This document shows positions 50,936 to 58,874 of a stretch of 64,000 nucleotides of DNA, one piece after another. Both the position numbers and the translations under genes were made by a program. The stretch is taken from positions 248,001-312,000 of the forward strand of contig NZ_SJEE01000001.1 of the NCBI RefSeq assembly GCF_006937785.1. Reading direction: 5' to 3'. This stretch comes from Pseudanabaena sp. UWO311 (GTDB lineage Bacteria; Cyanobacteriota; Cyanobacteriia; Pseudanabaenales; Pseudanabaenaceae). Every line of letters starts with the position of its first letter. Positions within the stretch are counted from its first letter, which is position 1. Below the pieces are notes generated by a model, which saw only the letters and a program-made list of their open reading frames with translations, had not been told where the DNA came from and did no database searches.

Positions 50936-51457
50936 CTATTGATTTTGTTGAGTGGTAGCGCGATCGCTATCAACATCTGAATCCGCAATCGATTCTAAAG
51001 GTTCTTCCAAGAGATTTCCAAGACTAACTTCTAAACTAGATTCTGGATTGCTTTTCTCATCAATCCCAGTATCTAACTTATTATCTAGATTCTCGCATTC
51101 TGCATATCCCTCAGAAGCCTGAACATTCATAATGCGTTCAAAATGCTGACGGCGAAGTTGCATATTTGATTGTTGGATGCCAGTCCGAGTCATCTCTGGC
51201 AAAAATTCTAAAATTTCATTCGCCAGATGCTCTCGCACTGTCATTACTCGAAAAGCCATTTCTTGGTGAACCTCAAAAAGGTCTTTGATATAAAGCTCAC
51301 CATTTTGGAGTCTTTCGCGCGTTGAGAACTGATTAAACCAAAGAGCTTTTAACTTATCGGTTTCCTGCAATTGCTCACCAATAGTCTTGACAGCCTCGAA
51401 GGTCAAAAAATTGATCAACATATTGGCTGTGGACTTAGTACTGCGCTTAATATCCAT
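50936..51457 (-). CDS. rbcX: RuBisCO assembly chaperone RbcX with acidic C-terminal extension
   Basis: 173 residues. Residues 1-113 are the RbcX helical chaperone (TANMLINFLTFEAVKTI, the ENGELY-like QNGELYIKDLF, and the arc-forming LRRQHFERI). It dimerises and binds the RbcL C-terminal tail during L8 assembly. Residues ~114-173 are an acidic, low-complexity extension (AECENLDNKLDTG, SDVDSDRATT). Most RbcX proteins end near 130-135, so the tail is longer than usual. It is in the middle of the operon. Its start follows a hairpin after rbcL. Confidence 0.96.
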   Translation of the reverse strand: MDIKRSTKSTANMLINFLTFEAVKTIGEQLQETDKLKALWFNQFSTRERLQNGELYIKDLFEVHQEMAFRVMTVREHLANEILEFLPEMTRTGIQQSNMQLRRQHFERIMNVQASEGYAECENLDNKLDTGIDEKSNPESSLEVSLGNLLEEPLESIADSDVDSDRATTQQNQ

Positions 51458-51479
51458 AGGCTGAACTTAACCAAGAATT

Positions 51480-51518
51480 ATTACTATATTGTTTCGCGTA
51501 GCGAAACAATATAGTAAT
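51480..51518. repeat. 18-bp perfect hairpin between rbcL and rbcX
   Basis: Arms 51480-51497 and 51501-51518, apex TTCGC-GTA-GCGAA. There is no T-run. It lies 12 bases past the rbcL stop and could make rbcL message end or stay stable, setting the L to X/S ratio. Confidence 0.85.
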
Positions 51519-51530
51519 GGAGCTAATCAA

Positions 51531-52961
51531 TTAGACGGTATCCATTGCTTCAAATTCAAACTTGATTTCTTTCCAGAGTTCAAGAGCAACGTTCAATTCA
51601 GGAGACCAACGACCAGCTTCACGGAGGATGTCGCCACCTTCACGCATCATGTCGCGACCTTCGTTACGTGCTTGTACGCAAGCTTCGAGAGCAACGCGGT
51701 TAGCGGTTGCACCAGGAGCAGCACCCCATGGGTGACCCAATGTACCACCACCGAACTGTAGGCAAGAGTCATCGCCGAAGATTTCGACGAGCGCAGGCAT
51801 GTGCCATACGTGGATACCACCCGAAGCAACGGGCATAACACCAGGCATAGAAGCCCAATCTTGAGTGAAGTAGATACCACGTTCGCGATCGAGTTCGATG
51901 TGGTCTTCACGCATTAGGTCAACAAAGCCCATGGTGATGCCCTTTTCGCCTTCGAGCTTACCAACAACGGTTCCAGAGTGGAGGTGATCGCCACCAGACA
52001 TACGAAGACACTTAGCCAAAACGCGGAAGTGAATACCGTGGGTTTTTTGACGGTCAATAACGGCGTGCATTGCGCGGTGAATGTGCAAGAGCAAGCCATT
52101 GTCGCGGCAATACTTAGCAAGAGAGGTGTTTGCTGTGAAACCACCAGTCAAGAAGTCATGCATGATGATTGGTGTGCCGATTTCTTTTGCGAAAGCTGCA
52201 CGTTCCATCATTTGTTCAGATGTAGGAGCAGTTACGTTCAAGTAGTGACCCTTGACTTCGCCAGTTTCAGCTTGAGCTTTTTCGATTGCTTCTTGTACAA
52301 ACAGGAAGCGATCGCGCCAGCGCATGAAAGGCTGAGAGTTGATGTTTTCGTCGTCTTTGGTGAAGTCCAAACCGCCGCGAAGACATTCGTATACTGCACG
52401 ACCGTAGTTCTTAGCAGATAGACCCAATTTAGGCTTGATGGTACAACCCAATAGAGGACGACCGTACTTGTTCAACTTGTCGCGTTCAACTTGAATACCA
52501 TGAGGAGGTCCTTGGAAGGTCTTCAAGTATGCAATAGGCACACGGATGTCTTCTAGACGAAGTGCACGAAGAGCTTTGAAACCGAATACGTTACCAACCA
52601 ATGAGGTTAGCAAGTTAGTTACAGAACCTTCTTCAAACAAGTCAAGAGGATAGGCGATGTAAGCGATGTATTGATTGTCTTCGTTGGGTACTGGTTCGAC
52701 ATCATAGCAACGACCTTTGTAGCGATCGAGGTCGGTCAACAAATCTGTCCATACAGTTGTCCATGTACCTGTAGAAGATTCAGCGGCTACCGCAGCAGCA
52801 GCTTCTTCTGGAGGTACGCCTGGTTGAGGCACGAAGCGAAAAGCAGCGAGAAGGTCAGTATCTCTGGGTGTGTAATCGGGGGTATAGTACTTTAGTTTAT
52901 AGTCCTGAACACCTGCGTCGTACCCAGCCTTGGCTTTAGACTGTGTTTTTGAGTAAGACAT
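51531..52961 (-). CDS. rbcL: RuBisCO large subunit (form IB)
   Basis: 476 residues, the normal length. It is the catalytic subunit fixing CO2 onto ribulose bisphosphate. Active-site residues are seen with an offset of +1 from plant numbering: K176 in TIKPKLG, carbamylated K202 with D204 and E205 in [13 protein letters not shown], and loop 6 K in GKLEGEKG. The N terminus [10 protein letters not shown] is conserved. GTAAGGAGATATTA precedes the ATG, a strong ribosome site. First gene of the operon. Confidence 0.99.
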   Translation of the reverse strand: MSYSKTQSKAKAGYDAGVQDYKLKYYTPDYTPRDTDLLAAFRFVPQPGVPPEEAAAAVAAESSTGTWTTVWTDLLTDLDRYKGRCYDVEPVPNEDNQYIAYIAYPLDLFEEGSVTNLLTSLVGNVFGFKALRALRLEDIRVPIAYLKTFQGPPHGIQVERDKLNKYGRPLLGCTIKPKLGLSAKNYGRAVYECLRGGLDFTKDDENINSQPFMRWRDRFLFVQEAIEKAQAETGEVKGHYLNVTAPTSEQMMERAAFAKEIGTPIIMHDFLTGGFTANTSLAKYCRDNGLLLHIHRAMHAVIDRQKTHGIHFRVLAKCLRMSGGDHLHSGTVVGKLEGEKGITMGFVDLMREDHIELDRERGIYFTQDWASMPGVMPVASGGIHVWHMPALVEIFGDDSCLQFGGGTLGHPWGAAPGATANRVALEACVQARNEGRDMMREGGDILREAGRWSPELNVALELWKEIKFEFEAMDTV

Positions 52962-53706
52962 TAATATCTCCTTACTATGGTTGAATGAAAATCAGTAAAC
53001 TGCAAATATATATCTGCAAATTGCACGGCAAAAAAAACTAAAGAGTCAGAGTCAATAGTCAAATCGAAAATTAAAGAAAGATTGAAAATCTGTTAAAAAT
53101 CTAATTAGCCCTTTGATATCTGCTTCTTTGGTGGAATACTTTTTTGCTTTATATAAGTTAATCCTATCAGGAATTCTTCGTGAGAAGTCCTTGAGCGATG
53201 TCTCTAATTTAAACATAAAGTGCGTATCCACATTTACTTTTTTTGAAAAAAAATTTTTGAAACTCTCTATTTTTGGTAACAAATTCATATAAAAAATTTA
53301 TATAACTCTAATAAGCTAGATATATCCTCTAGTACTTGTTTTTGCGAGATCTTTCTAGGCTGAGCCGCGTAAACCCTTTAAATATAAGGATCAGTCTGTA
53401 AGTTAGCGAGGTAGTTTATGTTAAGAAAAATAGCGATTTATGAATATGTTTTTGTACTGATACGATACATAATGATACAAAAACTAATATTAATAGTCAG
53501 TAATCTTAATAAGATTAAAAAAATATTAGAAATCCTAATGACTTATATATCAATACAGAATCAATCGATTTGATCTGAATTTGTTGTTAAGTTGACCGTC
53601 AATTTCATTAGAGTATTTTTACTCATTGCTGTAGTGATAAAAGCTAAGGCAGCGCGAAACACTGCCTTTAAGAATAATTGAAGCAGCACAAAGTACCGCC
53701 ATATTT
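52962..53706. other. Long leader and spacer upstream of rbcL
   Basis: About 745 bases of AT-rich DNA. It holds the rbcL leader and promoter (minus strand), which I could not place exactly. A hairpin at 53448-53484 (GTTTTTGTA/TACAAAAAC) contains GATAC three times. The ORF at 53052-53288 is treated as doubtful. A small palindrome at 53646-53668 (AAGGCAG/CTGCCTT, inner GCGAAAC) follows the DUF1350 gene. Confidence 0.6.
53052..53288 (-). CDS. Doubtful small ORF in the rbcL upstream region
   Basis: 78 codons, Lys/Phe-rich, no recognisable motif, in AT-rich DNA where chance frames are frequent. The start at 53288 has no convincing ribosome site. If expressed it would precede rbcL on the same strand. 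It is listed only for completeness. Confidence 0.2.
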   Translation of the reverse strand: MNLLPKIESFKNFFSKKVNVDTHFMFKLETSLKDFSRRIPDRINLYKAKKYSTKEADIKGLIRFLTDFQSFFNFRFDY

Positions 53707-54480
53707 TTACTGAGCTTGCTTAGCTAGCCATGCTAGCAAGACTAGTTCAAGGCTCTGGTTATTTTTGTGCATTTCCTGCTTGACCCATTGCGCGATCGCA
53801 TCGATCGCCGAGAAACTAGAACCAGCTTGCCATTTCATGTCGATACCCATGGAAGTGAGGTGAGTCCCTTCGAGGGTCTGCAAGCTGACGGTTTTAGGGA
53901 ATTTTTGGGTGAGTAGTTGGGAAAGGGTCGAGATTTCATCAATGCTATCGTCTACAAATTTGACTAATAAGTTATTTGCAGTCTGATAATTGGCGGTGAC
54001 TAGTTGCTCAGTTTCCTTTGGGGTGGGCGTAAACTCCATTGATGACATTTCGGGAATCGTGCCTGCGAGTTCCTTAAAAAATGGAATCGAGCGATCGGCG
54101 CTGTAGTTGTTGTAGGCGATGTAAATATTGCCAGCACGAGCGGGTTTATAGAGACTATTAATCAATAGATGGATTTTGCAGCCCATGCTGTGACCCATGC
54201 CAAATACTGGGAAATAATCAAGAAAGAGTTTGCTGCGGGCTTTCCGAAATGAGGTGTTGACTTCACGAGCAATCTGACGGTGGTCGAAAGTATTATTCAG
54301 AAATGGGGTAGCGACGATCGCGTAATTATTTTTGGCAAGTTGCTCTAGCACGCGACCGTAGGTAACATGGGGCGCAGCCGCAAAAAATGCACCTCCCAAA
54401 AAGTGAATTACGCCTTTGGGCTTGGGCGGTGTCAACACCCAATTTTCTTCGATTTGCTTCCACTCCATCAGTTTCGCCAC
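53707..54480 (-). CDS. DUF1350 family alpha/beta-hydrolase-like protein
   Basis: 257 residues. It has the DUF1350 hallmarks: GVIHFLGGAFFAAAPHVTYG near the N terminus (oxyanion-hole-like GG), a nucleophile elbow GHSMG (S98), and a C-terminal THLTSMG with the probable catalytic His. It is conserved in cyanobacteria and plastids; the substrate is unknown. Position ahead of the RuBisCO promoter region gives no clue. The ATG at 54480 is one choice; the internal ATG at residue 5 is the other. Confidence 0.88.
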   Translation of the reverse strand: MAKLMEWKQIEENWVLTPPKPKGVIHFLGGAFFAAAPHVTYGRVLEQLAKNNYAIVATPFLNNTFDHRQIAREVNTSFRKARSKLFLDYFPVFGMGHSMGCKIHLLINSLYKPARAGNIYIAYNNYSADRSIPFFKELAGTIPEMSSMEFTPTPKETEQLVTANYQTANNLLVKFVDDSIDEISTLSQLLTQKFPKTVSLQTLEGTHLTSMGIDMKWQAGSSFSAIDAIAQWVKQEMHKNNQSLELVLLAWLAKQAQ

Positions 54481-54534
54481 TATTTACATTTCTTTATATT
54501 TATTATATAGCTGTCGCCATTCTTGTTAGGACTT

Positions 54535-54589
54535 AAAACCCAAATAGTGAGAGGCGGCGCTTCGCGCCGCCTCTCACTATTTGGGTTTT
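54535..54589. repeat. 26-bp perfect hairpin, apex GCGC-TTC-GCGC
   Basis: Arms 54535-54560 and 54564-54589, outer AAAACCCAAATAGTG. It lies ~55 bases upstream of the DUF1350 start and downstream of the DUF3611 gene. Confidence 0.88.
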
Positions 54590-54630
54590 GATTTGTCTTG
54601 ATAAAAGTGGCTAAGGCTATACTTAGTCTA

Positions 54631-54687
54631 CAAATCGAGAATAAAAAGAAACCCGCTTTTTGAGGGTTTCTTTTTATTCTCGATTTG
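54631..54687 (-). terminator. Terminator overlapping the DUF3611 coding end
   Basis: A 24-bp perfect stem (54631-54654/54664-54687) with a T-run. Its upstream arm covers the last four codons and stop of the DUF3611 gene. Confidence 0.85.
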
Positions 54688-55288
54688 GTTTGTCAGTAGC
54701 ACGGTTGAGCAGTAAGAGTGAGCAGACTAAGCCAACAAAATGGGCAAAAATAATATTAAAACTAGCTTGAATAATTTGGAAATCGAGGGGCTGAATTACA
54801 GAGTTAAAGCTACCTGCACCAGGTAATATTGCTTGTCCTTGTCCTGCTCTAAGCGTTAATGCACCAATAATTGCAAAGGCTCCTAGTAAAGTAACAAACA
54901 TGCCAATCAGATTAATAATCAATCCAATTTTGATTTGAAATACGGTCTGGCTTTTAGTTGGACGATCAGGCGATCGCAGCTTTTTCGCCATTTGCGTATA
55001 ACGGAAATTCCAGAAAATACTTGCACCTAGCACAGCTACACCAACCCAAGCAAAGCTAAGTCCCGGTAGTGAGGCAGGGCTAGTATCTAATCCTGTAGGA
55101 CTAATTGTTCCAGCCCTAGGAAACAAAAAAAGTTGTAATAGCACTACCGATGAAACTACGCACAAAACTACTTGTGTCCAAAAAGCTGTCCAGCCCCAGC
55201 GCCTAAAAGATAAAACAACTCGCAATACGTTGGGCGAAACATCACTGTTATCTTCTTCGTTTTTGGCGCTTTTTAGTTCTCTGGGCAT
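54674..55288 (-). CDS. DUF3611 family membrane protein
   Basis: 204 residues with four hydrophobic segments (~38-58, ~78-96, ~122-146, ~175-195). It begins with a polar stretch, then VLRVVLSFRRWGWTAFW, the conserved entry into TM1. DUF3611 is found in cyanobacteria and chloroplast-bearing organisms. It is a probable thylakoid or envelope membrane protein, role unknown. Single gene. Confidence 0.85.
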   Translation of the reverse strand: MPRELKSAKNEEDNSDVSPNVLRVVLSFRRWGWTAFWTQVVLCVVSSVVLLQLFLFPRAGTISPTGLDTSPASLPGLSFAWVGVAVLGASIFWNFRYTQMAKKLRSPDRPTKSQTVFQIKIGLIINLIGMFVTLLGAFAIIGALTLRAGQGQAILPGAGSFNSVIQPLDFQIIQASFNIIFAHFVGLVCSLLLLNRATDKPNRE

Positions 55289-55361
55289 TTTTTTATGGTG
55301 GCTGCTAGTAAAACCAGTAAATACTATAGCGTTTTACGCTTTCATAAAATCCAGAAAAATC

Positions 55362-55438
55362 AAAGGGGCGCTTAGCGCCCCTTTTTAGTGAGAAAAAGGT
55401 AGGCATAGGCGGCGCTAAGCGCCGCCTATGCCTACCTT
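55362..55438. repeat. Two hairpins with TTA/TAA apices
   Basis: First: AAAGGGGCGC-TTA-GCGCCCCTTT (55362-55384), with a T-run suited to end the gene at 55464 only if transcribed rightward. Second: a 20-bp perfect stem (55396-55415/55419-55438), apex GGCGC-TAA-GCGCC. The second starts 25 bases past the stop of the TerB gene and may be its terminator. Confidence 0.85.
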
Positions 55439-55463
55439 ATAAATAGGGCTATCGCCCCCTTGA

Positions 55464-56111
55464 TTAGCAATATTTTGATACATCTTCGCCTTTGTCAGCA
55501 AGATAACTTAGCGATCGAAACCGTAAACCTACCAGTTGATCGTATAGAGGATTAATCTCGCACATAGCAGGAATATGCATGATCTTGCGTCCAAATAGAA
55601 CTATATCGCGCTCAAAGGGACATTGAGCAGGAACGACTTTACAAATTAAATTCGCAAGGCGGGAATCATGAATATCCATATGATCGAGCCATTCTTTGAC
55701 AGGCTCTAACAGATTTGGATGATGTTCTTCGTGGTGAGATGATGATTCTAGTTTTTGCCGTAAATCATTAATTGGCTTGATTTCTTGTTTTAGCGCTTTG
55801 CAAAATTCTTGAATAATGCAATCTTCTGTATCCGTGTATTTACCATCGGCAAGTGCCATCATCACTGCCATCCGTAAAAAGTTTTCGCCTACCTTGCGAT
55901 CGCTACCCAATGCATCAGCCAAGTCTTGAGCACTAATCGGTTCAAAATTAGAGACGGTTACTTCTTCGCCCCATTCTTCGCTATGACTAATTTGATCAAA
56001 GAGGGTGCGCTCTTGCTCACTGTACTCATTGTCTGCAAGGGCAATGCTCATGAGTCCTCGAAACCAAGCTGAAATCTGTTCTTGCGTATAAGTCGGATGA
56101 TTTTTTTGCAT
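55464..56111 (-). CDS. TerB-like and Mo-dependent nitrogenase C-terminal domain protein
   Basis: 215 residues. The N-terminal ~115 are a TerB-like helical domain with two acidic repeats (IALADNEYSEQERTLFDQI and MALADGKYTDTEDCIIQEF). The C-terminal ~85 match the Mo-nitrogenase C-terminal domain (Mo-nitro_C): LANLICKVVPAQCPFERDI and IPAMCEINPLYDQLVGLRF. That domain occurs in many cyanobacteria, including ones without nitrogenase, so the name does not prove nitrogen fixation. Cys residues in CKVVPAQCP and AMCE could bind metal. The function is unknown. Single gene. Confidence 0.85.
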   Translation of the reverse strand: MQKNHPTYTQEQISAWFRGLMSIALADNEYSEQERTLFDQISHSEEWGEEVTVSNFEPISAQDLADALGSDRKVGENFLRMAVMMALADGKYTDTEDCIIQEFCKALKQEIKPINDLRQKLESSSHHEEHHPNLLEPVKEWLDHMDIHDSRLANLICKVVPAQCPFERDIVLFGRKIMHIPAMCEINPLYDQLVGLRFRSLSYLADKGEDVSKYC

Positions 56112-56152
56112 AACAAGTCAGTCTACAGGTTGAATAAATCATATAGCAATTT

Positions 56153-56205
56153 AAAACTCAGAGATTAGAGGTGGTGCTTTGCTTCTCCTCTAATCTCTGA
56201 GTTTT
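56153..56205. repeat. 19-bp hairpin with imperfect apex
   Basis: AAAACTCAGAGATTAGAGG pairs with its mirror at 56187-56205. The inside TGGTGCTTTGCTTCT looks like a decayed GC-TTT-GC apex. Confidence 0.8.
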
Positions 56206-56230
56206 ATACTGACAGTAATTTCCGATCAAA

Positions 56231-56289
56231 CGAACCGAAACTTTTAAAAAAGTGTTGCAAAGCAACACTTTTTTAAAAGTTTCGGTTCG
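56231..56289. repeat. 28-bp perfect hairpin, apex GTTGC-AAA-GCAAC
   Basis: Arms 56231-56258 and 56262-56289. The left flank AATTTCCGATCAAAC is shared with 37042 and nearly with 18412. It lies in the spacer between divergent genes, ~50 bases upstream of thiD. Confidence 0.88.
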
Positions 56290-56341
56290 GGTTTGAGCTT
56301 AAAGCGCTGTAATATCTATTAATTATTGCTTGATATCGAAT

Positions 56342-57154
56342 ATGACAAGTTTTGATGGTTCGCAAATACCGATCGCAATGACGATCGCGGGTTCTGATAG
56401 TGGGGGTGGCGCGGGGATACAAGCTGACCTCCGTACTTTTGCTTTTCATCTGGTGCATGGCACTAGCGTACTTACTTGTGTAACTGCTCAAAATACGCAA
56501 GGCGTAACAAGGGTAGATGCGTTGTCAGTGGAGTCTGTGACAGCACAATTTGAAACTGTGATGATCGATATGCGGATTGGGGCGATCAAAACGGGAATGT
56601 TGCTCAATCAAGAGATTATTAAAACTGTTGCCAAAAAGCTAGTTGCTTTTGGTTTTGGGAATGTGGTAGTTGATCCTGTGATGGTTTCGCGGACTGGGGC
56701 TCAGTTAATTGATGATGATGCTGTGAAAACCATGGGTGAGACGCTAATTCCCCTTGCCGCGATCGCAACGCCTAATCGCTATGAGGCGCAAATTCTTGCT
56801 GGGATGGAAATTCATACGCTGGAAGATATGCAAGCTGCGGCTCAGAGAATCTATAAATTAGGAGCGCGATCAGTACTGGTGAAAGGTGGTGGCATGTCAG
56901 GCGATCTCAAAGCAGTTGATGTGTGGTTTGATGGCGATCGCCTTGAGGTGTTGCGGACTGAAGTGATTGAAACTATACATACTCATGGAACTGGATGCAC
57001 TCTGTCCGCTGCGATCGCTGCAAATCTAGCATTAGGGAAATCACGGTTTCAGTCTGTGGTGGATGCGAAGAACTATGTGACTGAGGCTTTGAAATATGCT
57101 TTAGCGATCGGAAAAGGACAGGGGCCAGTCGGGCATTTCTTTCCATTGTTATAG
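56342..57154 (+). CDS. thiD: Hydroxymethylpyrimidine/phosphomethylpyrimidine kinase
   Basis: 270 residues from the ATG at 56342; the TTG of the ORF track adds four residues without support. ThiD phosphorylates HMP and HMP-P in thiamine synthesis. Hallmarks are TIAGSDSGGGAGIQADLRTF at the N terminus, GTSVLTCVTAQNTQGV, VDPVMVSRTGAQL, VLVKGGG and the catalytic Cys segment THGTGCTLSAAIAANLA near the C terminus. It is not fused to ThiE. No TPP riboswitch was seen upstream. Single gene. Confidence 0.95.
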   Translation: MTSFDGSQIPIAMTIAGSDSGGGAGIQADLRTFAFHLVHGTSVLTCVTAQNTQGVTRVDALSVESVTAQFETVMIDMRIGAIKTGMLLNQEIIKTVAKKLVAFGFGNVVVDPVMVSRTGAQLIDDDAVKTMGETLIPLAAIATPNRYEAQILAGMEIHTLEDMQAAAQRIYKLGARSVLVKGGGMSGDLKAVDVWFDGDRLEVLRTEVIETIHTHGTGCTLSAAIAANLALGKSRFQSVVDAKNYVTEALKYALAIGKGQGPVGHFFPLL

Positions 57155-57165
57155 GTCTAGCAAAA

Positions 57166-57204
57166 AAAAGAGAGTTGCGGCGCGAAACACCGCAACTCTC
57201 TTTT
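57166..57204 (+). terminator. Terminator of thiD
   Basis: AAAAGAGAGTTGCGG/CCGCAACTCTCTTTT, a 15-bp stem around CGCGAAACA, ends in a T-run 12 bases after the stop. Confidence 0.88.
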
Positions 57205-57272
57205 GGGTTTTAGGTAACTGTGTTGTGGGAGCTTTGCGCCCACGCTGCATGACTAACAAAATCGCTATTCCT

Positions 57273-57785
57273 TTAAATAATTTTGCCAAAAATCACTAAG
57301 CTTTGATCGATGCCATCTAATTCAGCGATTTCTGGCAAAAAGCCCCATTCCGTAAAGCCTAATCTTTCAAATAGACGACGACTGGCGGCATTATGGGCAA
57401 ATACAAATCCGACCAATTTAGTAATATTCAACTTAGGGCATTGGGCGATCGCATGACTAAGCAACTTTTTGCCGATTCCCTTGCCTTGAAACATCGGATC
57501 TATATAAATGCTTACCTCGGCAGTTTTGTGATAGGCAGGGCGACCATAAAACATCTGCAAGCTTAACCAGCCAATGATCTTCTCATTTTGATCGCTTTGA
57601 ATATTGCGATCGCCGATTGTGATCACCCAAACAGGATAGCGATCTTCATGCGATCTGAACCAAGTGCGACGGCTCTCAACTGAGATTGGTTCGAGATCGG
57701 CAGTGGCAAGACGACTAGGAATAGCCGCATTATAAATTTGAATAATTGCGGATAAATCAGCCTCTACTGCCACCCGAATTTGCAT
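57273..57785 (-). CDS. GNAT acetyltransferase, phosphinothricin-acetyltransferase-like
   Basis: 170 residues, a single GNAT fold: N-terminal RVAVEADLSAIIQIYNAAI, the WFRSHEDRYPVWV segment characteristic of PAT-like enzymes, AEVSIYIDPMFQGKGIGKKL (acetyl-CoA pyrophosphate loop Q-G-K-G-I-G), and NAASRRLFERLGF. It transfers an acetyl group from acetyl-CoA to an amine, perhaps an amino-acid analogue such as phosphinothricin or methionine sulfoximine. The natural substrate is not known. Single gene, convergent with thiD. Confidence 0.88.
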   Translation of the reverse strand: MQIRVAVEADLSAIIQIYNAAIPSRLATADLEPISVESRRTWFRSHEDRYPVWVITIGDRNIQSDQNEKIIGWLSLQMFYGRPAYHKTAEVSIYIDPMFQGKGIGKKLLSHAIAQCPKLNITKLVGFVFAHNAASRRLFERLGFTEWGFLPEIAELDGIDQSLVIFGKII

Positions 57786-57883
57786 GGACTTATACTCCCA
57801 AAGTTCTTTGTTGCTTCAAAAAATTGCGCCGCCCATCTTGGAAATAGCTATAAAAAAATATAGCGCTTTGCTCTCTTATACCA

Positions 57884-58034
57884 AAACACAAAATGGCTAC
57901 GCCATTTTGTGTTTTTAAAACCCTTATGGGGTTTTAATACCAATTCACAAAAGTGTCGCGACACTTTTGTGAATTGGTATTAAAACCCAGAAATTAAAAG
58001 CGACGCATAGCGTCGCTTTTAATTTCTGGGTTTT
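57884..58034. repeat. Array of four consecutive palindromes
   Basis: 57884-57914 (apex GGC-TAC-GCC), 57917-57935 (AAAACCC/GGGGTTTT), 57936-57981 (46-bp perfect palindrome centred on GTCG/CGAC) and 57982-58034 (25-bp stem, apex GC-ATA-GC, outer AAAACCCAGAAAT). They abut almost without gaps. They fill the spacer between two divergent genes. Confidence 0.88.
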
Positions 58035-58068
58035 GGTTTATGATCACATAGTTACTCATCTCCTTTTT

Positions 58069-58866
58069 ATGGAATTATTTGCTGGGTTACTCACCACGGT
58101 TTTAGGTTTAGCAGGCGCACCAGGAATTGCAATTGATAAAGTTGCGACGGACTTTTTGCGTGGGCAAATCGTACGGGCTGATGTCCTAGAAGTACGAGTT
58201 GATAATGCTCCTAACTATCAGATTCTTTTGGGTAACGTCGATCGCATCCGTGTTGCAGGTCGTGGAGTTTACGTTTTAGAATTTTTGCGAATTGATCAGG
58301 TGGATCTGGAAACTGATCCGATTAGCATCGACCCTAACTTGTTACAATCTGGCAAAATTGTCTTGCGTCGTCCGTTGCAGGCTGCTGCGCGTGTCGTTTT
58401 GCGTTCCGAAGATATTAATACGGCTTTGCGATCGCCAAACGTTCAACCTTCCTTTAGAAATCTCAGCATTGATATTACTGGAACTAATAAAAATCCCGAA
58501 ATTCTTGATCTAATCAATCCAGAAGTTACTTTTTTGGAAGGCGATCATATTCGCCTCTCAGCCACATTAAAATCGCAACCAACAGCAACTAAGCCTAAAG
58601 TCACAAGTCTCGATGTCTCCGTGAATGCGCAGATAAAGACTATTGGAGGAACCAAACTACAAATTATCAATCCTAAAATTGAATTGGCAGGAACGCCAGT
58701 GCCCGATCGCATTGCCAGAGCTTTTACAGAAGGATTGAATAAAGTCTTAGATTTGCGGCAATTAGAAAGCAAAGGCATCACAGCGCGAGTTCTCAAACTA
58801 GAACTTACAGAAGGAAAAATGCAAGTGATTGGCTTTGCCAAGATGGATTCTCTTCCTGAGCAATAG
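58069..58866 (+). CDS. DUF2993 (LmeA-like) protein
   Basis: 265 residues from the ATG at 58069; the ORF-track TTG lies inside a palindrome. The N-terminal helix (LFAGLLTTVLGLAGAPG) may be membrane-associated. The rest is repeated beta strands with the DUF2993 motifs VRVDNAPNYQILLGNVDRIRV and LRSEDINTAL. DUF2993 proteins include mycobacterial LmeA, a periplasmic lipoglycan-linked protein. In cyanobacteria the role is unknown, probably lipid-related. The stop is 8 bases before the kinase start, so the two are co-transcribed. Confidence 0.85.
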   Translation: MELFAGLLTTVLGLAGAPGIAIDKVATDFLRGQIVRADVLEVRVDNAPNYQILLGNVDRIRVAGRGVYVLEFLRIDQVDLETDPISIDPNLLQSGKIVLRRPLQAAARVVLRSEDINTALRSPNVQPSFRNLSIDITGTNKNPEILDLINPEVTFLEGDHIRLSATLKSQPTATKPKVTSLDVSVNAQIKTIGGTKLQIINPKIELAGTPVPDRIARAFTEGLNKVLDLRQLESKGITARVLKLELTEGKMQVIGFAKMDSLPEQ

Positions 58867-58874
58867 TTGCAACC

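Noticed and set aside
53289-53706. NtcA-type site upstream of rbcL
   Set aside because: The nearest GTA...TAC pair (GTACTGATACGATAC) has nine bases between, not eight, and no matching -10 was found.
55464-56111. Evidence for nitrogen fixation from the Mo-nitrogenase domain
   Set aside because: The domain is found in non-fixing cyanobacteria and no nif gene is in the window.
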